A stretch of DNA of 64,000 bases from Streptomyces guryensis (GCF_021261325.1 NZ_JAJSBI010000008.1:248001-312000), one strand, 5' to 3'. Counted from the first letter of the stretch, positions 1 to 9,116 are shown. Numbers and translations: made by a program. Notes: a model not told the origin generated them from the sequence alone.

Positions 1-2
1 GG

Positions 3-3000
3 GAGGCGACGGTGCGGGCGTTCGCGCGGGGGCTGGAGCGCACCGGCGCCTTCGGAAGGGTCACCGTGCACCGGCTCCCGTACGGGCGCGGAACGGCTCC
101 GGCGACACTGCCGCGGCACGGCGCTGCGGGCAGGCTGACCCTGGTGCTCACCGACGGTGCCGGGCCGCACTGGCGTGACCACGGCGTGGAGCCCCTGCTG
201 CGTCGCTGGGCGCAGGCCGGGCCGCTCTGTCTGATTCACCTCCTGCCGCATCCGGTGTGGCCGGTGACGGGTCTGCGCGGCTGGCAGGTGCAGTTGCGCT
301 CCCCCGCTCCGGGGGCGCCCAACAACCGGCTGCGCTGGCGGGCCCGCGGTCTGGGCCCGGACCCGTACGACCTGCCGCCCACGCCGGGACGGCCCGACGT
401 ACCGGTCCCCGTGCTGGAGCTGTCCGCCCGCTGGCTGGACGCCTGGTCGAGCCTGCTGGGCGGGGCGCCCCCGCGCTGGCTGCCGCTGACCGTGACCTTT
501 CCCCGCGCCCGCGTACCCGGCCCTCCCGAACCGGAGCCGCAGCAGCAGGACGCCCCAGCGCTGGTGGCCCGGCTGCGGTCGGCGGCACCCCAGCAGGTGT
601 TCACGCTGGCCACCATGCTCGCCGCGATCCCCCTCACCGACCCGCTGGTCCGGCAGGTGCAGGACGCGCTGCTGCCGGGCAGTTCGCTCACCGACTTCGC
701 GCTGCTGCTCGCGCAGGGCGTCGTCCGTCCCGCCGACCGCGCGTTCCCCGCCTACGAGTTCGCGCCCGGCGTGCGCGAGGAGCTGCTGGCCGCCGGACGC
801 CGTACCGACCTGGTGCGGGTTGTCGAACTGGCGGGGGATCGCCGGGGACCCGGCGGGGAACACTTGTGGCGACTGCCCCGGCTGCTGCGCGGCGAGTCCG
901 TGTCCCAAGTCCCTCCGGTGGACGCGGAGTCCGGTCCGTGGCTGCTGGCCGAAAGCGCCGTGCTGCACGCCCTGTCCGGGCCGTTCCTGAAACCGGCCGG
1001 AGAGGTGGACGAGGCGGTCGCGGACCTCCGGGAGGAGCCCGCGCACCGGCCCTCGTCCAGCACCATCGCACCTTTTCCATCCAGCGACACCGTCGCCCGC
1101 ACCCCGGGCGACGCCGACCACCCGACGCATCAGGGGAACAGGAGGCCGGCGATGCCACAGCAGGCCCCGGCGAACACGGCGGGTACCGATCGCACCAGGA
1201 ACACCCCCACGGTCTGGGGGAACATCCCGCCGCGCAACCCGAACTTCACCGGCCGCAAGGAGCTCCTGGAAGCCCTCCACCAGCGGCTGTTGCAGGAGAA
1301 GACGACAGCCGTCCTGCCCCACGCCCTGCACGGCATGGGAGGCGTCGGCAAGAGTCTGCTGGCCGTGGAGTACCTGTACCGGCGGATGTCCGAGTACGAC
1401 GTGGTGTGGTGGATCTCCGCCGAGCGCACCGCGCAGATCTCCCTGTCCCTGGTGGAGCTCGCCCCGCGCATCGGCATCGCGGCTGGCAGCGACGCGTCCT
1501 CGACGGTCGCGGCCGTCCTGGAGGCGCTGCGCATCGGACAGCCGTACGCCAACTGGCTGTTGGTGTTCGACAACGCCGAAAGCCCGGAGGCGGTACGGGC
1601 GTTCTTCCCGGCCGGCGGCCCCGGCAACATCCTCATCACCTCCCGCAACCCCCAATGGGCCTCCATCGCCCGCCCGTTGGAGGTGGACGTCTTCCTCCGA
1701 GAGGAGAGCAAGCAGCTGCTGCGGCTGCGCGGCCCGGAGATCAGCGACGAGGACGCCGACCGGCTGGCCCAGGCGCTGGGCGATCTGCCGCTGGCCATCG
1801 AGCAGGCGGCCGCCTGGCACGCGGAGACCGGCATGCTGGTCGACGAATACCTGCGCCTGCTGACGGAGAAACGCGTGGACCTGCTGCGCGGCACGGCCCC
1901 GCTGGACAACCAGCATCCGGTCATCGCGGCCTGGAACATCTCCCTGGACCAGCTGGAGACCAAGAACCCGGCCGCCTACCAGCTCCTCCAGGTCTGCTCC
2001 TTCTACGCCCCCGAGCCCATCGCCCGCTCCCTCTTCGCCCGTATGCCACGCGGCTCGATCGCACCGGAGCTGGACCTGGCTCTGGAGGACCCGATCCGGC
2101 TCGGCCAGGTCATACGGGAGATAGGCCGCTACTCCCTGGCCCGCTTCAACCACCGCAACAACTCCCTCCAGATGCACCGCCTGGTCCAGGCCGCCCTGCT
2201 GTACCGGATGACGGAGGAGGACCGGTCGACGATGCGGCGCGGGGCGCATCTGCTGCTGGCGGCGAGCGATCCCAACGACCCGGACGATGTGCTGCGCTGG
2301 GAGCGCTACGGCTCGCTCTATCCGCACGTGGTCGTCTCCGAAGCGGCCCAGTCCGACGAGGGCTGGGTGCGCAACCTCGTCGTCAACGAGGTGATCTACC
2401 TGCTGCGCTGGGGCGACTACGACTCCTGCCTCGACCTGGCCCGCACCGCACACCGGACCTGGACCGAAAAACTCGGGGAGGACCACGCGCAGACCCTGCA
2501 GGTGGCCCGCTGGCTGGGGTTCCTGCTCTTCAGCATGGGCCGTTACCAGGAAGCCGCCGACCTCAACTCGACGGTGCTGGAGTCCTATCGGCGCACCATG
2601 GGGCACGACGCCCAGGACACCATCGACGCCCTCGGCAACGTCGCCACCGACCACCGCGTACGCGGCGCCTTCAGCGAAGCCCTCAGTCTCTCCGAATCCG
2701 TCCACCAGCAGTACCTGCGCCTGCTGGGCCCCGACGACCCCGAGACCCTGCGCGCCGCCCACAACCTCGGCGTCAGCCTGCGGCTCGTCGGCGACTTCGC
2801 CCGCGCCCACGCCCTCGACCAGGAGACCTGGCACGGCTTCATCGATGTATACGGCCAGGACCACGTCGCCTCGTTGCGCACCTGGCTCGGCCATATCCTC
2901 GACACCCGCGAACTCGGCGACTACAGCGTCGCCCTGACGTTTCACCGGGAACTCGTCGAGCGGTGCAACTCCCTGCTCGGCAGCACCAACCCGCTCAGCC

Positions 3001-3689
3001 TCTCCGGCCTCCGGCATCTCGCGGTGGCGCTCCGCAAGGCCGGTGAACACCAGGAGGCGCTGGAAACGGCGCAACAGGCTCGCACGGACATCATCCGCCG
3101 CTACGGCACACACAATCCCGAATCCATGGCCGCCACCCTCGAGTTGAGCGTCCACCTGCGGCACGGCGGTGACCTCGCCGAGTCGCTGCGCCTGGGCACC
3201 GAGATCTGCGGAGGATACGAGAAGGCGTACGGCAAGCACCATCCGCACGCGCTGTCGGCCGCGTTGAACCTGGCGATCACCTACCGCCTGCTGGGCAACC
3301 CGGCGGCCTCCCAGTACATCAACTCACTGGTGCTGGAGGAGTTCACGCAGACCCTGGGTGAGAACCACCCCTCGACCCTCATCTGCCGCACCAACCTCGC
3401 CAGCGACCACTACGCCCTCGGCGACGCGGCCATCGCCCACGACCTCGACACCGAAACCCTCCGCCGCTCCCGCGAGGTCTTCGACGAGGACCACCCCTCC
3501 ACCCTCGCCTGCGCCGCCAACCTCGCCATGGACCTCCGCGCCCTCGGCCACACCGACCAGGCCACCACCCTCCACACCGACACCCAAGAACGCCTCAGCC
3601 GCAAACTCGGCAGCAGCCACCCCGCCGTCACCCAAGCCGCCGACTGGGAACACCGCGCCAACTGCGACATCGACCCCATGCCGTTGTAA
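3..3689 (+). CDS. FxsT-like SAV_2336 / NB-ARC / tetratricopeptide protein, 5' end outside window
   Basis: Large multidomain protein of the kind annotated as FxSxx-COOH system tetratricopeptide protein. The frame is open to the left edge, so the true start lies upstream. Residues 1-330 resemble the SAV_2336-type N-terminal region. Around residue 441 there is a P-loop (GMGGVGKS), near 516 a Walker B-like LLVFDN, near 540 an ITSRN sensor and near 595 a GDLPLAI motif: an NB-ARC/STAND ATPase. From about residue 820 to the end there are about nine kinesin-light-chain-type TPRs, many opening with G-x-x-H-P/A-x-T. STAND proteins usually act as ligand-gated switches; the role in FxS loci is unproven. 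It ends 4 bp from the convergent HExxH gene. Family assignment is confident, biochemical role is not. Confidence 0.85.
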   Translation, partial: EATVRAFARGLERTGAFGRVTVHRLPYGRGTAPATLPRHGAAGRLTLVLTDGAGPHWRDHGVEPLLRRWAQAGPLCLIHLLPHPVWPVTGLRGWQVQLRSPAPGAPNNRLRWRARGLGPDPYDLPPTPGRPDVPVPVLELSARWLDAWSSLLGGAPPRWLPLTVTFPRARVPGPPEPEPQQQDAPALVARLRSAAPQQVFTLATMLAAIPLTDPLVRQVQDALLPGSSLTDFALLLAQGVVRPADRAFPAYEFAPGVREELLAAGRRTDLVRVVELAGDRRGPGGEHLWRLPRLLRGESVSQVPPVDAESGPWLLAESAVLHALSGPFLKPAGEVDEAVADLREEPAHRPSSSTIAPFPSSDTVARTPGDADHPTHQGNRRPAMPQQAPANTAGTDRTRNTPTVWGNIPPRNPNFTGRKELLEALHQRLLQEKTTAVLPHALHGMGGVGKSLLAVEYLYRRMSEYDVVWWISAERTAQISLSLVELAPRIGIAAGSDASSTVAAVLEALRIGQPYANWLLVFDNAESPEAVRAFFPAGGPGNILITSRNPQWASIARPLEVDVFLREESKQLLRLRGPEISDEDADRLAQALGDLPLAIEQAAAWHAETGMLVDEYLRLLTEKRVDLLRGTAPLDNQHPVIAAWNISLDQLETKNPAAYQLLQVCSFYAPEPIARSLFARMPRGSIAPELDLALEDPIRLGQVIREIGRYSLARFNHRNNSLQMHRLVQAALLYRMTEEDRSTMRRGAHLLLAASDPNDPDDVLRWERYGSLYPHVVVSEAAQSDEGWVRNLVVNEVIYLLRWGDYDSCLDLARTAHRTWTEKLGEDHAQTLQVARWLGFLLFSMGRYQEAADLNSTVLESYRRTMGHDAQDTIDALGNVATDHRVRGAFSEALSLSESVHQQYLRLLGPDDPETLRAAHNLGVSLRLVGDFARAHALDQETWHGFIDVYGQDHVASLRTWLGHILDTRELGDYSVALTFHRELVERCNSLLGSTNPLSLSGLRHLAVALRKAGEHQEALETAQQARTDIIRRYGTHNPESMAATLELSVHLRHGGDLAESLRLGTEICGGYEKAYGKHHPHALSAALNLAITYRLLGNPAASQYINSLVLEEFTQTLGENHPSTLICRTNLASDHYALGDAAIAHDLDTETLRRSREVFDEDHPSTLACAANLAMDLRALGHTDQATTLHTDTQERLSRKLGSSHPAVTQAADWEHRANCDIDPMPL
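1140..1154 (+). promoter_or_regulatory. strong internal ribosome binding site and ATG inside the FxsT-like gene
   Basis: AGGAGG at 1140-1145 is followed six bases later by an in-frame ATG at 1152, exactly where the SAV_2336-like part ends and the NB-ARC/TPR part begins. It could give a second, shorter product of about 845 residues starting MPQQAPANTAG, or mark the join of two formerly separate genes. Confidence 0.5.
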
Positions 3690-3693
3690 CGGG

Positions 3694-5502
3694 TCAGGCG
3701 CAACCGCACCCGGGCCGGCGGGCCAGCCATCGCGCGAGGGCGACCGGATCCGGCCGCCCGGGCAGCAACCGGCTGACGGCTACGACGAGTTCGGGGCTGT
3801 CGGTCAGCACCGCACCCGCGTCCCGTTCTCCGCACTCGGTCAACGCCAGGCCGAGGCCTGCCCAGGCGGCGGGTCTGGCGTCGGGCACGGCGAGCTCCTC
3901 GGCGTACAGCTTCACCGCGGTCTCCGCTTCCCCCGCCACGAGTGCCAGGTCGGCGGGACCGCACCCGCGCACCTCGGACTCGGGGGCGTCGTCAGCGAGC
4001 AGCCGCGCGAACTCCGCCGGGTCCACGATGCTGAGGCGGGCGAGCAGGGCAAGGGTGTCGAGGCGACAGGCGTCGGGGTCGGGATGCAGTTCCGGCTCCG
4101 GCGCCCGGTCGGCCGGCGGCCGGCCGTGCTCCCATCCCCGCGCCAGCTCCTCCGCGTACGCGGTGGGCGGGCGCAGGTGGTGGGCGCGCCAGGCCGCCTG
4201 ATGATGTGCGGACGCCAGACGGGCGAGAGCCTGCTCGCGCTCGCCGACGGGTTCGTCACGCCAGGGGGCGCTCTGTTCCGTGAGCGCCTCGACGAGCTGA
4301 CGTCCGAGCGGGGTCAGCAGAGGGTGACTGCGCAGGGTGGTGAGCGCGTGCTGCACGGCGTCACGCCACAACGCGAACTCGTAGCCCGCCAGCCCGTCGG
4401 TTCCGCGTGCACGCCAGTAGCGGGCGACACCTGAGAAGGCATACGCGCCGTGCACCAGCCCGCCGAGCGGACGCGGATCGTCCCGCCAGGGCGCGTAGAA
4501 CAGGTCACCGCATTCCTCGAACAGCGGCACGAGGAAGATGAGGCCGTTCAACAGGGTGTGCCGGAACTCGTGGACGAGCGTCACGCCCAGCTCTGCCGGG
4601 AGTACCTCCGTGTCCTCGTCCGGCTCGGACAGCAGCACGCAGCCGAACGCGTCGCTCGATGAGGCGGTGCGCGATCGCAGGCGCTCCCGGTGCGGAAGGG
4701 GAACCAGGGACGACAGCCCGGCGGAGAGCGCGACGGCGTCGGCCCGGTGGTCGGTGACCAGAAGGGACCACATGGCCGAGATCCGGCGCTGCCAGTGGTC
4801 GAATTCGTCGGGTGCCAGCCGCCCGGAGGCGGCCAGGCCGGTCACCGCCTGATACGGGCCGAGGTCGTCGAGGGTGAGCGTGAGGGACAGACCCGCGTGT
4901 GCGGCACGCAGACGACGCAGTCCCTCCCAGCCCGGAGCGTCGTGTTCGGGGTCCTCGGGCAGCGTCACCGCCTCGCCGGGCACAGCGACGCGGACGACGC
5001 CGTCCCGCGCCCGAACCTCGGCGGTGCCCCAGGGCTCGGCGGTGTCCAGGTGGGCCCGCCCCAGCCCCGGGAGGAACACGCTCCCCTCCCGCACCGGCAC
5101 CCGCATCAGAAAGGGAGCACCCGCCAGGATCGCCACCGCTGCGGCGAACTGCCCGAGAAACCCGAACTCCACCCACAGGGGCACCTCTTGCCCCGCCACC
5201 GCACCGTCCGTCCGGGACAGCCGGCGGAAGAGGGTGGCCGCCCACAGGCCGACCTGTGGGTCGAGCAGGGCGGCGCGCAGAGCCTCGGGGGCACGCTTCT
5301 CGGCGCTCTCCAGCAGCTGCCACGCCTCCCGCACACCGGCGGCGGCAGCCTCGGGAAGGTCGTCGGCGGCGTCGAGGATCGCGCGCATGAGCAGAAGCCG
5401 GCGGCTGTACTCGACACTGAGGAGCAGGTCGACCGCGGACTCGTCCTCAGTGGTGGCCAAGAGTGCCTGAAGGACAGGCGCAGAGACATGGTGATGGTGC
5501 AT
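3694..5502 (-). CDS. HExxH-motif peptide beta-hydroxylase candidate of FxS-type RiPP loci
   Basis: 602 residues. The key motif is HEFRH at residues 311-315 within LVHEFRHTLLNGL, the HExxH signature of the aKG-HExxH-type peptide beta-hydroxylases found beside FxSxx-COOH precursors. Members are thought to hydroxylate side chains of the precursor using iron and 2-oxoglutarate. The start was set at the ATG of MHHHHVSAP because a GAGGAAA ribosome site lies about eight bases upstream; a start 19 codons earlier is possible but lacks one. It lies directly downstream of the 66-codon precursor-like gene on the same strand and converges on the FxsT-like gene with 4 bp between stops. No radical SAM partner is visible in the window. 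The run of four His after Met1 is unusual. Confidence 0.75.
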   Translation of the reverse strand: MHHHHVSAPVLQALLATTEDESAVDLLLSVEYSRRLLLMRAILDAADDLPEAAAAGVREAWQLLESAEKRAPEALRAALLDPQVGLWAATLFRRLSRTDGAVAGQEVPLWVEFGFLGQFAAAVAILAGAPFLMRVPVREGSVFLPGLGRAHLDTAEPWGTAEVRARDGVVRVAVPGEAVTLPEDPEHDAPGWEGLRRLRAAHAGLSLTLTLDDLGPYQAVTGLAASGRLAPDEFDHWQRRISAMWSLLVTDHRADAVALSAGLSSLVPLPHRERLRSRTASSSDAFGCVLLSEPDEDTEVLPAELGVTLVHEFRHTLLNGLIFLVPLFEECGDLFYAPWRDDPRPLGGLVHGAYAFSGVARYWRARGTDGLAGYEFALWRDAVQHALTTLRSHPLLTPLGRQLVEALTEQSAPWRDEPVGEREQALARLASAHHQAAWRAHHLRPPTAYAEELARGWEHGRPPADRAPEPELHPDPDACRLDTLALLARLSIVDPAEFARLLADDAPESEVRGCGPADLALVAGEAETAVKLYAEELAVPDARPAAWAGLGLALTECGERDAGAVLTDSPELVVAVSRLLPGRPDPVALARWLARRPGCGCA

Positions 5503-5596
5503 CGGCACGATTTCCTCGTTCCCTGCCGGGAGTGCGTGCGGTGCACCATAACCGCTCACGCACGCGTGGCGGGCGCGTTGCCGGTCTCAGCAGGGG

Positions 5597-5797
5597 TCAG
5601 CTGCCGCTGGTCCCACCGATGGTGGAAAGCGGGCGGTTGACGCATTGCCTCAGATGCTCGACCGAGGATTCCAGAACCATGCCGTCGACAGCCGTGAGCT
5701 CCCCCAGAGAGAACCCTGACAAGTCGGGAAGCCAGCTCGACCGTGCCATTTCCGACACTGCCACCTCGGATGGAGTGGCCTGATTCCTCGATGCCAT
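5597..5797 (-). CDS. FxS-like RiPP precursor peptide with a non-FxSxx C terminus
   Basis: 66 residues. The central part WLPDLSGFSLGELTAVDG, followed by MVLESSVEHLRQ, matches the leader pattern I recall for FxSxx-COOH precursors (PDLS, then S-x-x-EL, then D-x-x-VL). The C terminus is NRPLSTIGGTSGS: no aromatic residue and no F-x-S, so the usual radical-SAM cyclophane cannot form there. Residues Thr, Ser and Asn could be hydroxylation targets. It starts 123 bp from the end of the neighbouring exporter gene behind a terminator hairpin and lies about 95 bp upstream of the HExxH gene on the same strand. GGGGAAG and GCGGGA lie upstream of the ATG. A longer overlapping frame of 89 codons (5556-5825) is less protein-like. 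Function is inferred from leader resemblance and position. Confidence 0.55.
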   Translation of the reverse strand: MASRNQATPSEVAVSEMARSSWLPDLSGFSLGELTAVDGMVLESSVEHLRQCVNRPLSTIGGTSGS

Positions 5798-5877
5798 GAC
5801 GTCCCGCCGCTTCCCCAGATTCCACTACACGCGGAACGGTCGCCCGCGCAGGATAGACATGTGTCGAAGATTACACA

Positions 5878-5912
5878 ACACCCTGCCCCTGCAAAGACTC
5901 GGGGCAGGGTGT
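5878..5912 (-). terminator. terminator hairpin after the DHA2 exporter gene
   Basis: Perfect 12-bp inverted repeat (ACACCCTGCCCC at 5878-5889 and GGGGCAGGGTGT at 5901-5912) with an 11-base loop, starting 9 bp past the exporter stop codon. It would isolate the RiPP precursor gene from upstream transcription. Confidence 0.75.
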
Positions 5913-5920
5913 CAGCTGCG

Positions 5921-7483
5921 CTACCGGACCGAAGCGAGATCCTCCTGGTGAGCGGCGGCATCCCGCGTGCCGCTGGTGCGCAGCTCGACGGCACCGGCCT
6001 CCTCCGCCTGCTCCACCGTCTCCCCGGCCCGCTTCGGCAGAGCGAACATCAATACGAAGATGACACCCATCACCGCGGCGACCCACCCCAGCGCGTGCTG
6101 GAAGGCGTTCACGAAGGCCGGCCCCACCTGGGACCGCGTCAACCGGTCGCCGATCTCCCCGAAGAACACGACCGACACCAGCCCGAGCCCCAGCGCGTTC
6201 CCCATCTGCTGCACGGTGTTGATGAGCCCGGACGCCGAGCCGGCATGCTCGCGCGGCACGTCCGACAGCACCGCGTCCGTCAACGGGGCGACGATCAGGC
6301 CCATGCCGACGCCCATCACGATCAGGGGCAGCGCCATCTGCCAGGAGGCGATGGCGAGGCCGTAGCGGCCGGACTCCCAGATGTAGAGCAGCACGCCCGC
6401 CGCCATGAGCAGCGCGCCCGCCTGGAGCACCTTGCGGCCGAAGCGCGGCACCAGCTGCTGCACGGACAGGCCGGCGGCCGTCGAGACGGCGATCGAGAAC
6501 GGCACCCCGGTCAGCCCCGCCCGCAGCGGGCTCCAGCCCAGGCCGGTCTGCATGTACAGCGTCCACACCAGGAAGAACACCCCGAGCGCGATGCCGAACA
6601 CGGTCTGGACCGCGATACCGGCCGCGAAGCTCTTCACCCGGAACAGCGACAGCTCCACCAGCGGAGACCCGTCCCGTACGGCCTTCCGCCTCTCGTGCGC
6701 CACCAGCACCGCGAAGACGACGAGAGCGCCGGCCATCGAGAGGTGGCCCCACAGCGGCCAGCCCAGCTCACGGCCACGGGTCAGCGGGTAGAGCAGCATC
6801 GTCAGACCGACGGTGACCAGGGCGACCCCGACCAGGTCCAGCTTCAGCGCCCGCGGCGCCTTCGACTCGGTGATGAAGCGACTGCCGAGGATCAGGCCCG
6901 CGATGCCGACCGGGAGATTGATGAGGAAGATGGGCCGCCACTGAAGGCCCCACAGGTTCCACTCCGTCAGCAGCGCGCCGAGCAGCGGGCCCGAGACGGC
7001 CCCCAGCCCCACGATCGCGCCGAACAGGCCGAACACCTTGCCCCGCTCGTGGGCCGGGAAGGTGGCGTGCACGATCGAGAGGACCTGCGGCACCATCATC
7101 GCCGCCATACCGCCCTGCAGGATCCGGGAGGCGACCAGCATCTCCGGGTTCGCGGCGAAGCCGCACAGCGCCGACGCGAGGGTGAACCCACCGATGCCGA
7201 TGAGGAACAGCCGTTTGCGGCCGTGGATGTCGCCGAGGCGTCCGCCGGTGATCAGCCCTGCGGCGAAGGCGAGGGCGTAACCGGCGGTGATCCACTGGAT
7301 CTGGCTGACGGAGGCGTCGGCGTCCCGCTGGATCGACGGGATCGCGATGTTGACGATCGTGACGTCGACGAGGTCCATGAAGGCCGCGGTCATCACGATG
7401 GCGAGGGCGAACCAGCGCCTGCGGTCGCCTGCGGCGGGCCGAGCACCCGTGGTGCCCGAGGAAGAGGTCTCGGTGGAGGTCAT
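5921..7483 (-). CDS. MFS drug exporter, DHA2 family (14 helices)
   Basis: 520 residues, proton-driven multidrug efflux pump of the EmrB/QacA type in the cytoplasmic membrane. The first helix carries MDLVDVTIVNIAIPSI, the DHA2 motif D1 with an acidic residue. GGRLGDIHGRKRLFLIG (motif A) follows helix 2, and motif C-like glycine pattern GAVSGPLLGALL lies in helix 5. Length and helix spacing fit 14 segments. The tail is hydrophilic and Glu/Ala rich. It is divergent from a WYL-domain regulator with a 61-bp shared promoter region that holds an imperfect palindrome, so that regulator is the likely controller. The ribosome site is weak. Substrate cannot be read from sequence. Confidence 0.9.
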   Translation of the reverse strand: MTSTETSSSGTTGARPAAGDRRRWFALAIVMTAAFMDLVDVTIVNIAIPSIQRDADASVSQIQWITAGYALAFAAGLITGGRLGDIHGRKRLFLIGIGGFTLASALCGFAANPEMLVASRILQGGMAAMMVPQVLSIVHATFPAHERGKVFGLFGAIVGLGAVSGPLLGALLTEWNLWGLQWRPIFLINLPVGIAGLILGSRFITESKAPRALKLDLVGVALVTVGLTMLLYPLTRGRELGWPLWGHLSMAGALVVFAVLVAHERRKAVRDGSPLVELSLFRVKSFAAGIAVQTVFGIALGVFFLVWTLYMQTGLGWSPLRAGLTGVPFSIAVSTAAGLSVQQLVPRFGRKVLQAGALLMAAGVLLYIWESGRYGLAIASWQMALPLIVMGVGMGLIVAPLTDAVLSDVPREHAGSASGLINTVQQMGNALGLGLVSVVFFGEIGDRLTRSQVGPAFVNAFQHALGWVAAVMGVIFVLMFALPKRAGETVEQAEEAGAVELRTSGTRDAAAHQEDLASVR

Positions 7484-7504
7484 ACCCAGAAGCTAGACCC
7501 CTAT

Positions 7505-7523
7505 TAGGTCAGATCGTGTCCTA
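7505..7523. promoter_or_regulatory. candidate operator between exporter and WYL regulator
   Basis: Imperfect palindrome TAGGTCA-GATCG-TGTCCTA (6 of 7 arm positions pair) in the 61-bp gap between the two divergent start codons. The natural reading is a site bound by the adjacent WYL protein. Both genes lack a clear Shine-Dalgarno, so one may be leaderless. Confidence 0.45.
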
Positions 7524-7544
7524 GTTCTGCGGCATGCTCGCACC

Positions 7545-8510
7545 ATGACGACGGACACCCCGGCCCGGCTTCTCCAACTCCTCTCCCTCCTCCAGACTCC
7601 CCGCGAATGGCCCGGCGGCGAGCTCGCCGACCGGCTGGGCGTGTCGCGGCGCACGGTACGGCGGGACATCGACCGGCTGCGCGAGCTCGGCTATCCCGTG
7701 CAGGCGACCCTGGGCGCCGAGGGCGGCTACCGCCTGGTCGCGGGCAAGGCGATGCCGCCGCTCGTGCTCGACGACGAGGAGGCCGTGGCGATCGCAGTCG
7801 GGCTGCGGGCGGGCGCCGGGCACGCACTGGAGGGCGTGGACGAGGCATCCGTACGGGCCCTCGCCAAGCTGGAACAGGTACTGCCCGCCCGCCTGCGCCA
7901 CCGCGTCTCCACGCTCCAGGCCGCGACCACGCCGCTGACCAGCGGGGACGGTGCGAGCATCGCCCCCGAGACGCTGACCGTGATGGCGTCCACGGTGGCC
8001 GGGCGGGAGCGGTTGCGGTTCGCCTACCGCGCCGGGGACGGCACCGCATCGCGGCGCCTGACGGAGCCGTACCGGCTCGTCTCGACCGGCCGCCGCTGGT
8101 ACCTCGTCGCCTACGACCTCGACCGCGCCGACTGGCGCACCTTCCGCGTCGACCGGGTGAGCGACCCCTTCGCGACCGGCACACGGTTCACTCCGCGCGA
8201 GCTGCCGACCGGAAGCGCGGCCGAGTACCTGCGCCGCTCGATGCAGCGGCACCAGGAGTCGTACGACTTCGAGGTCACTTTCGGCGCCCCCGCGGAGGCC
8301 GTCGCGACCCGTGTTCCATCCTGGCTGGGGGTACCGGAAGCGATCGACGAGGGTTCGTGCCGCCTGCGCGGCCGAACGGCGGATGCGGCGGACTGGCTGG
8401 CGGTACGCCTGGCCCTGCTGGGCTACGAGTTCACGGTACGAGAGCCAACCGAACTGGTGCGGAGCGTACGGGAGTTGGGCGGACGGCTCGTACGGGCCGG
8501 GGGTGATTGA
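7545..8510 (+). CDS. WYL-domain transcriptional regulator (YafY type)
   Basis: 321 residues. Residues 1-60 form a winged helix of the DeoR/HTH_11 type with GVSRRTVRRDIDRLRELGYPV as recognition region (VSRRTVRRDIDRL is the core). Residues about 140-215 form the WYL domain, with the signature seen as RWYLVAYDL followed by DWRTFRVDRV. The C-terminal WCX region runs to the end. WYL proteins sense small ligands or nucleic acid and are often single-gene regulators of a divergent neighbour, here the DHA2 pump. Length is typical. Start ATG at 7545 has no clear ribosome site, so a leaderless message is possible. Confidence 0.9.
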   Translation: MTTDTPARLLQLLSLLQTPREWPGGELADRLGVSRRTVRRDIDRLRELGYPVQATLGAEGGYRLVAGKAMPPLVLDDEEAVAIAVGLRAGAGHALEGVDEASVRALAKLEQVLPARLRHRVSTLQAATTPLTSGDGASIAPETLTVMASTVAGRERLRFAYRAGDGTASRRLTEPYRLVSTGRRWYLVAYDLDRADWRTFRVDRVSDPFATGTRFTPRELPTGSAAEYLRRSMQRHQESYDFEVTFGAPAEAVATRVPSWLGVPEAIDEGSCRLRGRTADAADWLAVRLALLGYEFTVREPTELVRSVRELGGRLVRAGGD

Positions 8511-8682
8511 CGTGCCCGAAAGGGTCGCGGGGCCGTGTCGGTCTGCGGCTCCCGCAACCGCCCACTCGCCCACCATGGGTGGGTTAGCGAAACGTGACGA
8601 CCATATGGCAGAGTGTCACGTGCATGCCCGGCGCCCAGGTGGCCTCGGGCATCCTCGCCAATCGGGTCGCACGGCCCGTTTG

Positions 8683-8744
8683 ACGCACATGACGGCGGGC
8701 CACCCCAGTGTTCAGGTCTGGGGTGGCCCGCCGTCATGTGCGTC
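8683..8744. terminator. long hairpin between convergent WYL and hrdD genes
   Basis: Arms at 8683-8709 and 8719-8744 pair over about 26 bp with a single bulged C and a 9-base loop. It has no T-run. It probably ends both converging transcripts, though it lies 170 bp past one stop and 370 bp past the other. Confidence 0.6.
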
Positions 8745-8870
8745 CCAGCGAGATCCGTGCACACCCCGAAAGAGAACCGGGCCCCGGCGCCCGGGGGGAG
8801 GGGCGCCGAAGCCCGGCTCGGGGAGAGTCCCGCCGCCGGGGGGGGGATGTGCGTCGGGACTTGGTCCAGT

Positions 8871-8910
8871 GGCTGGCAGTGGCTGGCAGTGGCTGGCAGT
8901 GGCTGGCAGT
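8871..8910 (+). repeat. tandem 10-bp repeat, four copies
   Basis: GGCTGGCAGT repeated four times without change, then a decayed fifth copy (GGCTGCCGAT). It lies in the 600-bp gap between the WYL gene and hrdD, where no gene is apparent. Probably a slippage tract; it could vary between strains. Confidence 0.85.
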
Positions 8911-9116
8911 GGCTGCCGATGGTTCCCAGTCGTTCAGGGTGCCGGATGAAGACGAACTCCTGTGCCCTGAAGTCTTGTTTCCCTGCGTTCCGGCCGTTGA
9001 AGCGGCGTTAGACCGCCATGTTTGCGCGGTCTTTCGCCACCCGGCGTGCGCGGCCACGGGCCGTCGTACGCCACCCGGCGCTCACCAGGGTGTCGTACGC
9101 GCCCCGTGACGGACCC

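Noticed and set aside
8871..8910. Possible CRISPR-like repeats
   Set aside because: Units are 10 bp and directly adjacent with no spacers; simple tandem repeat.
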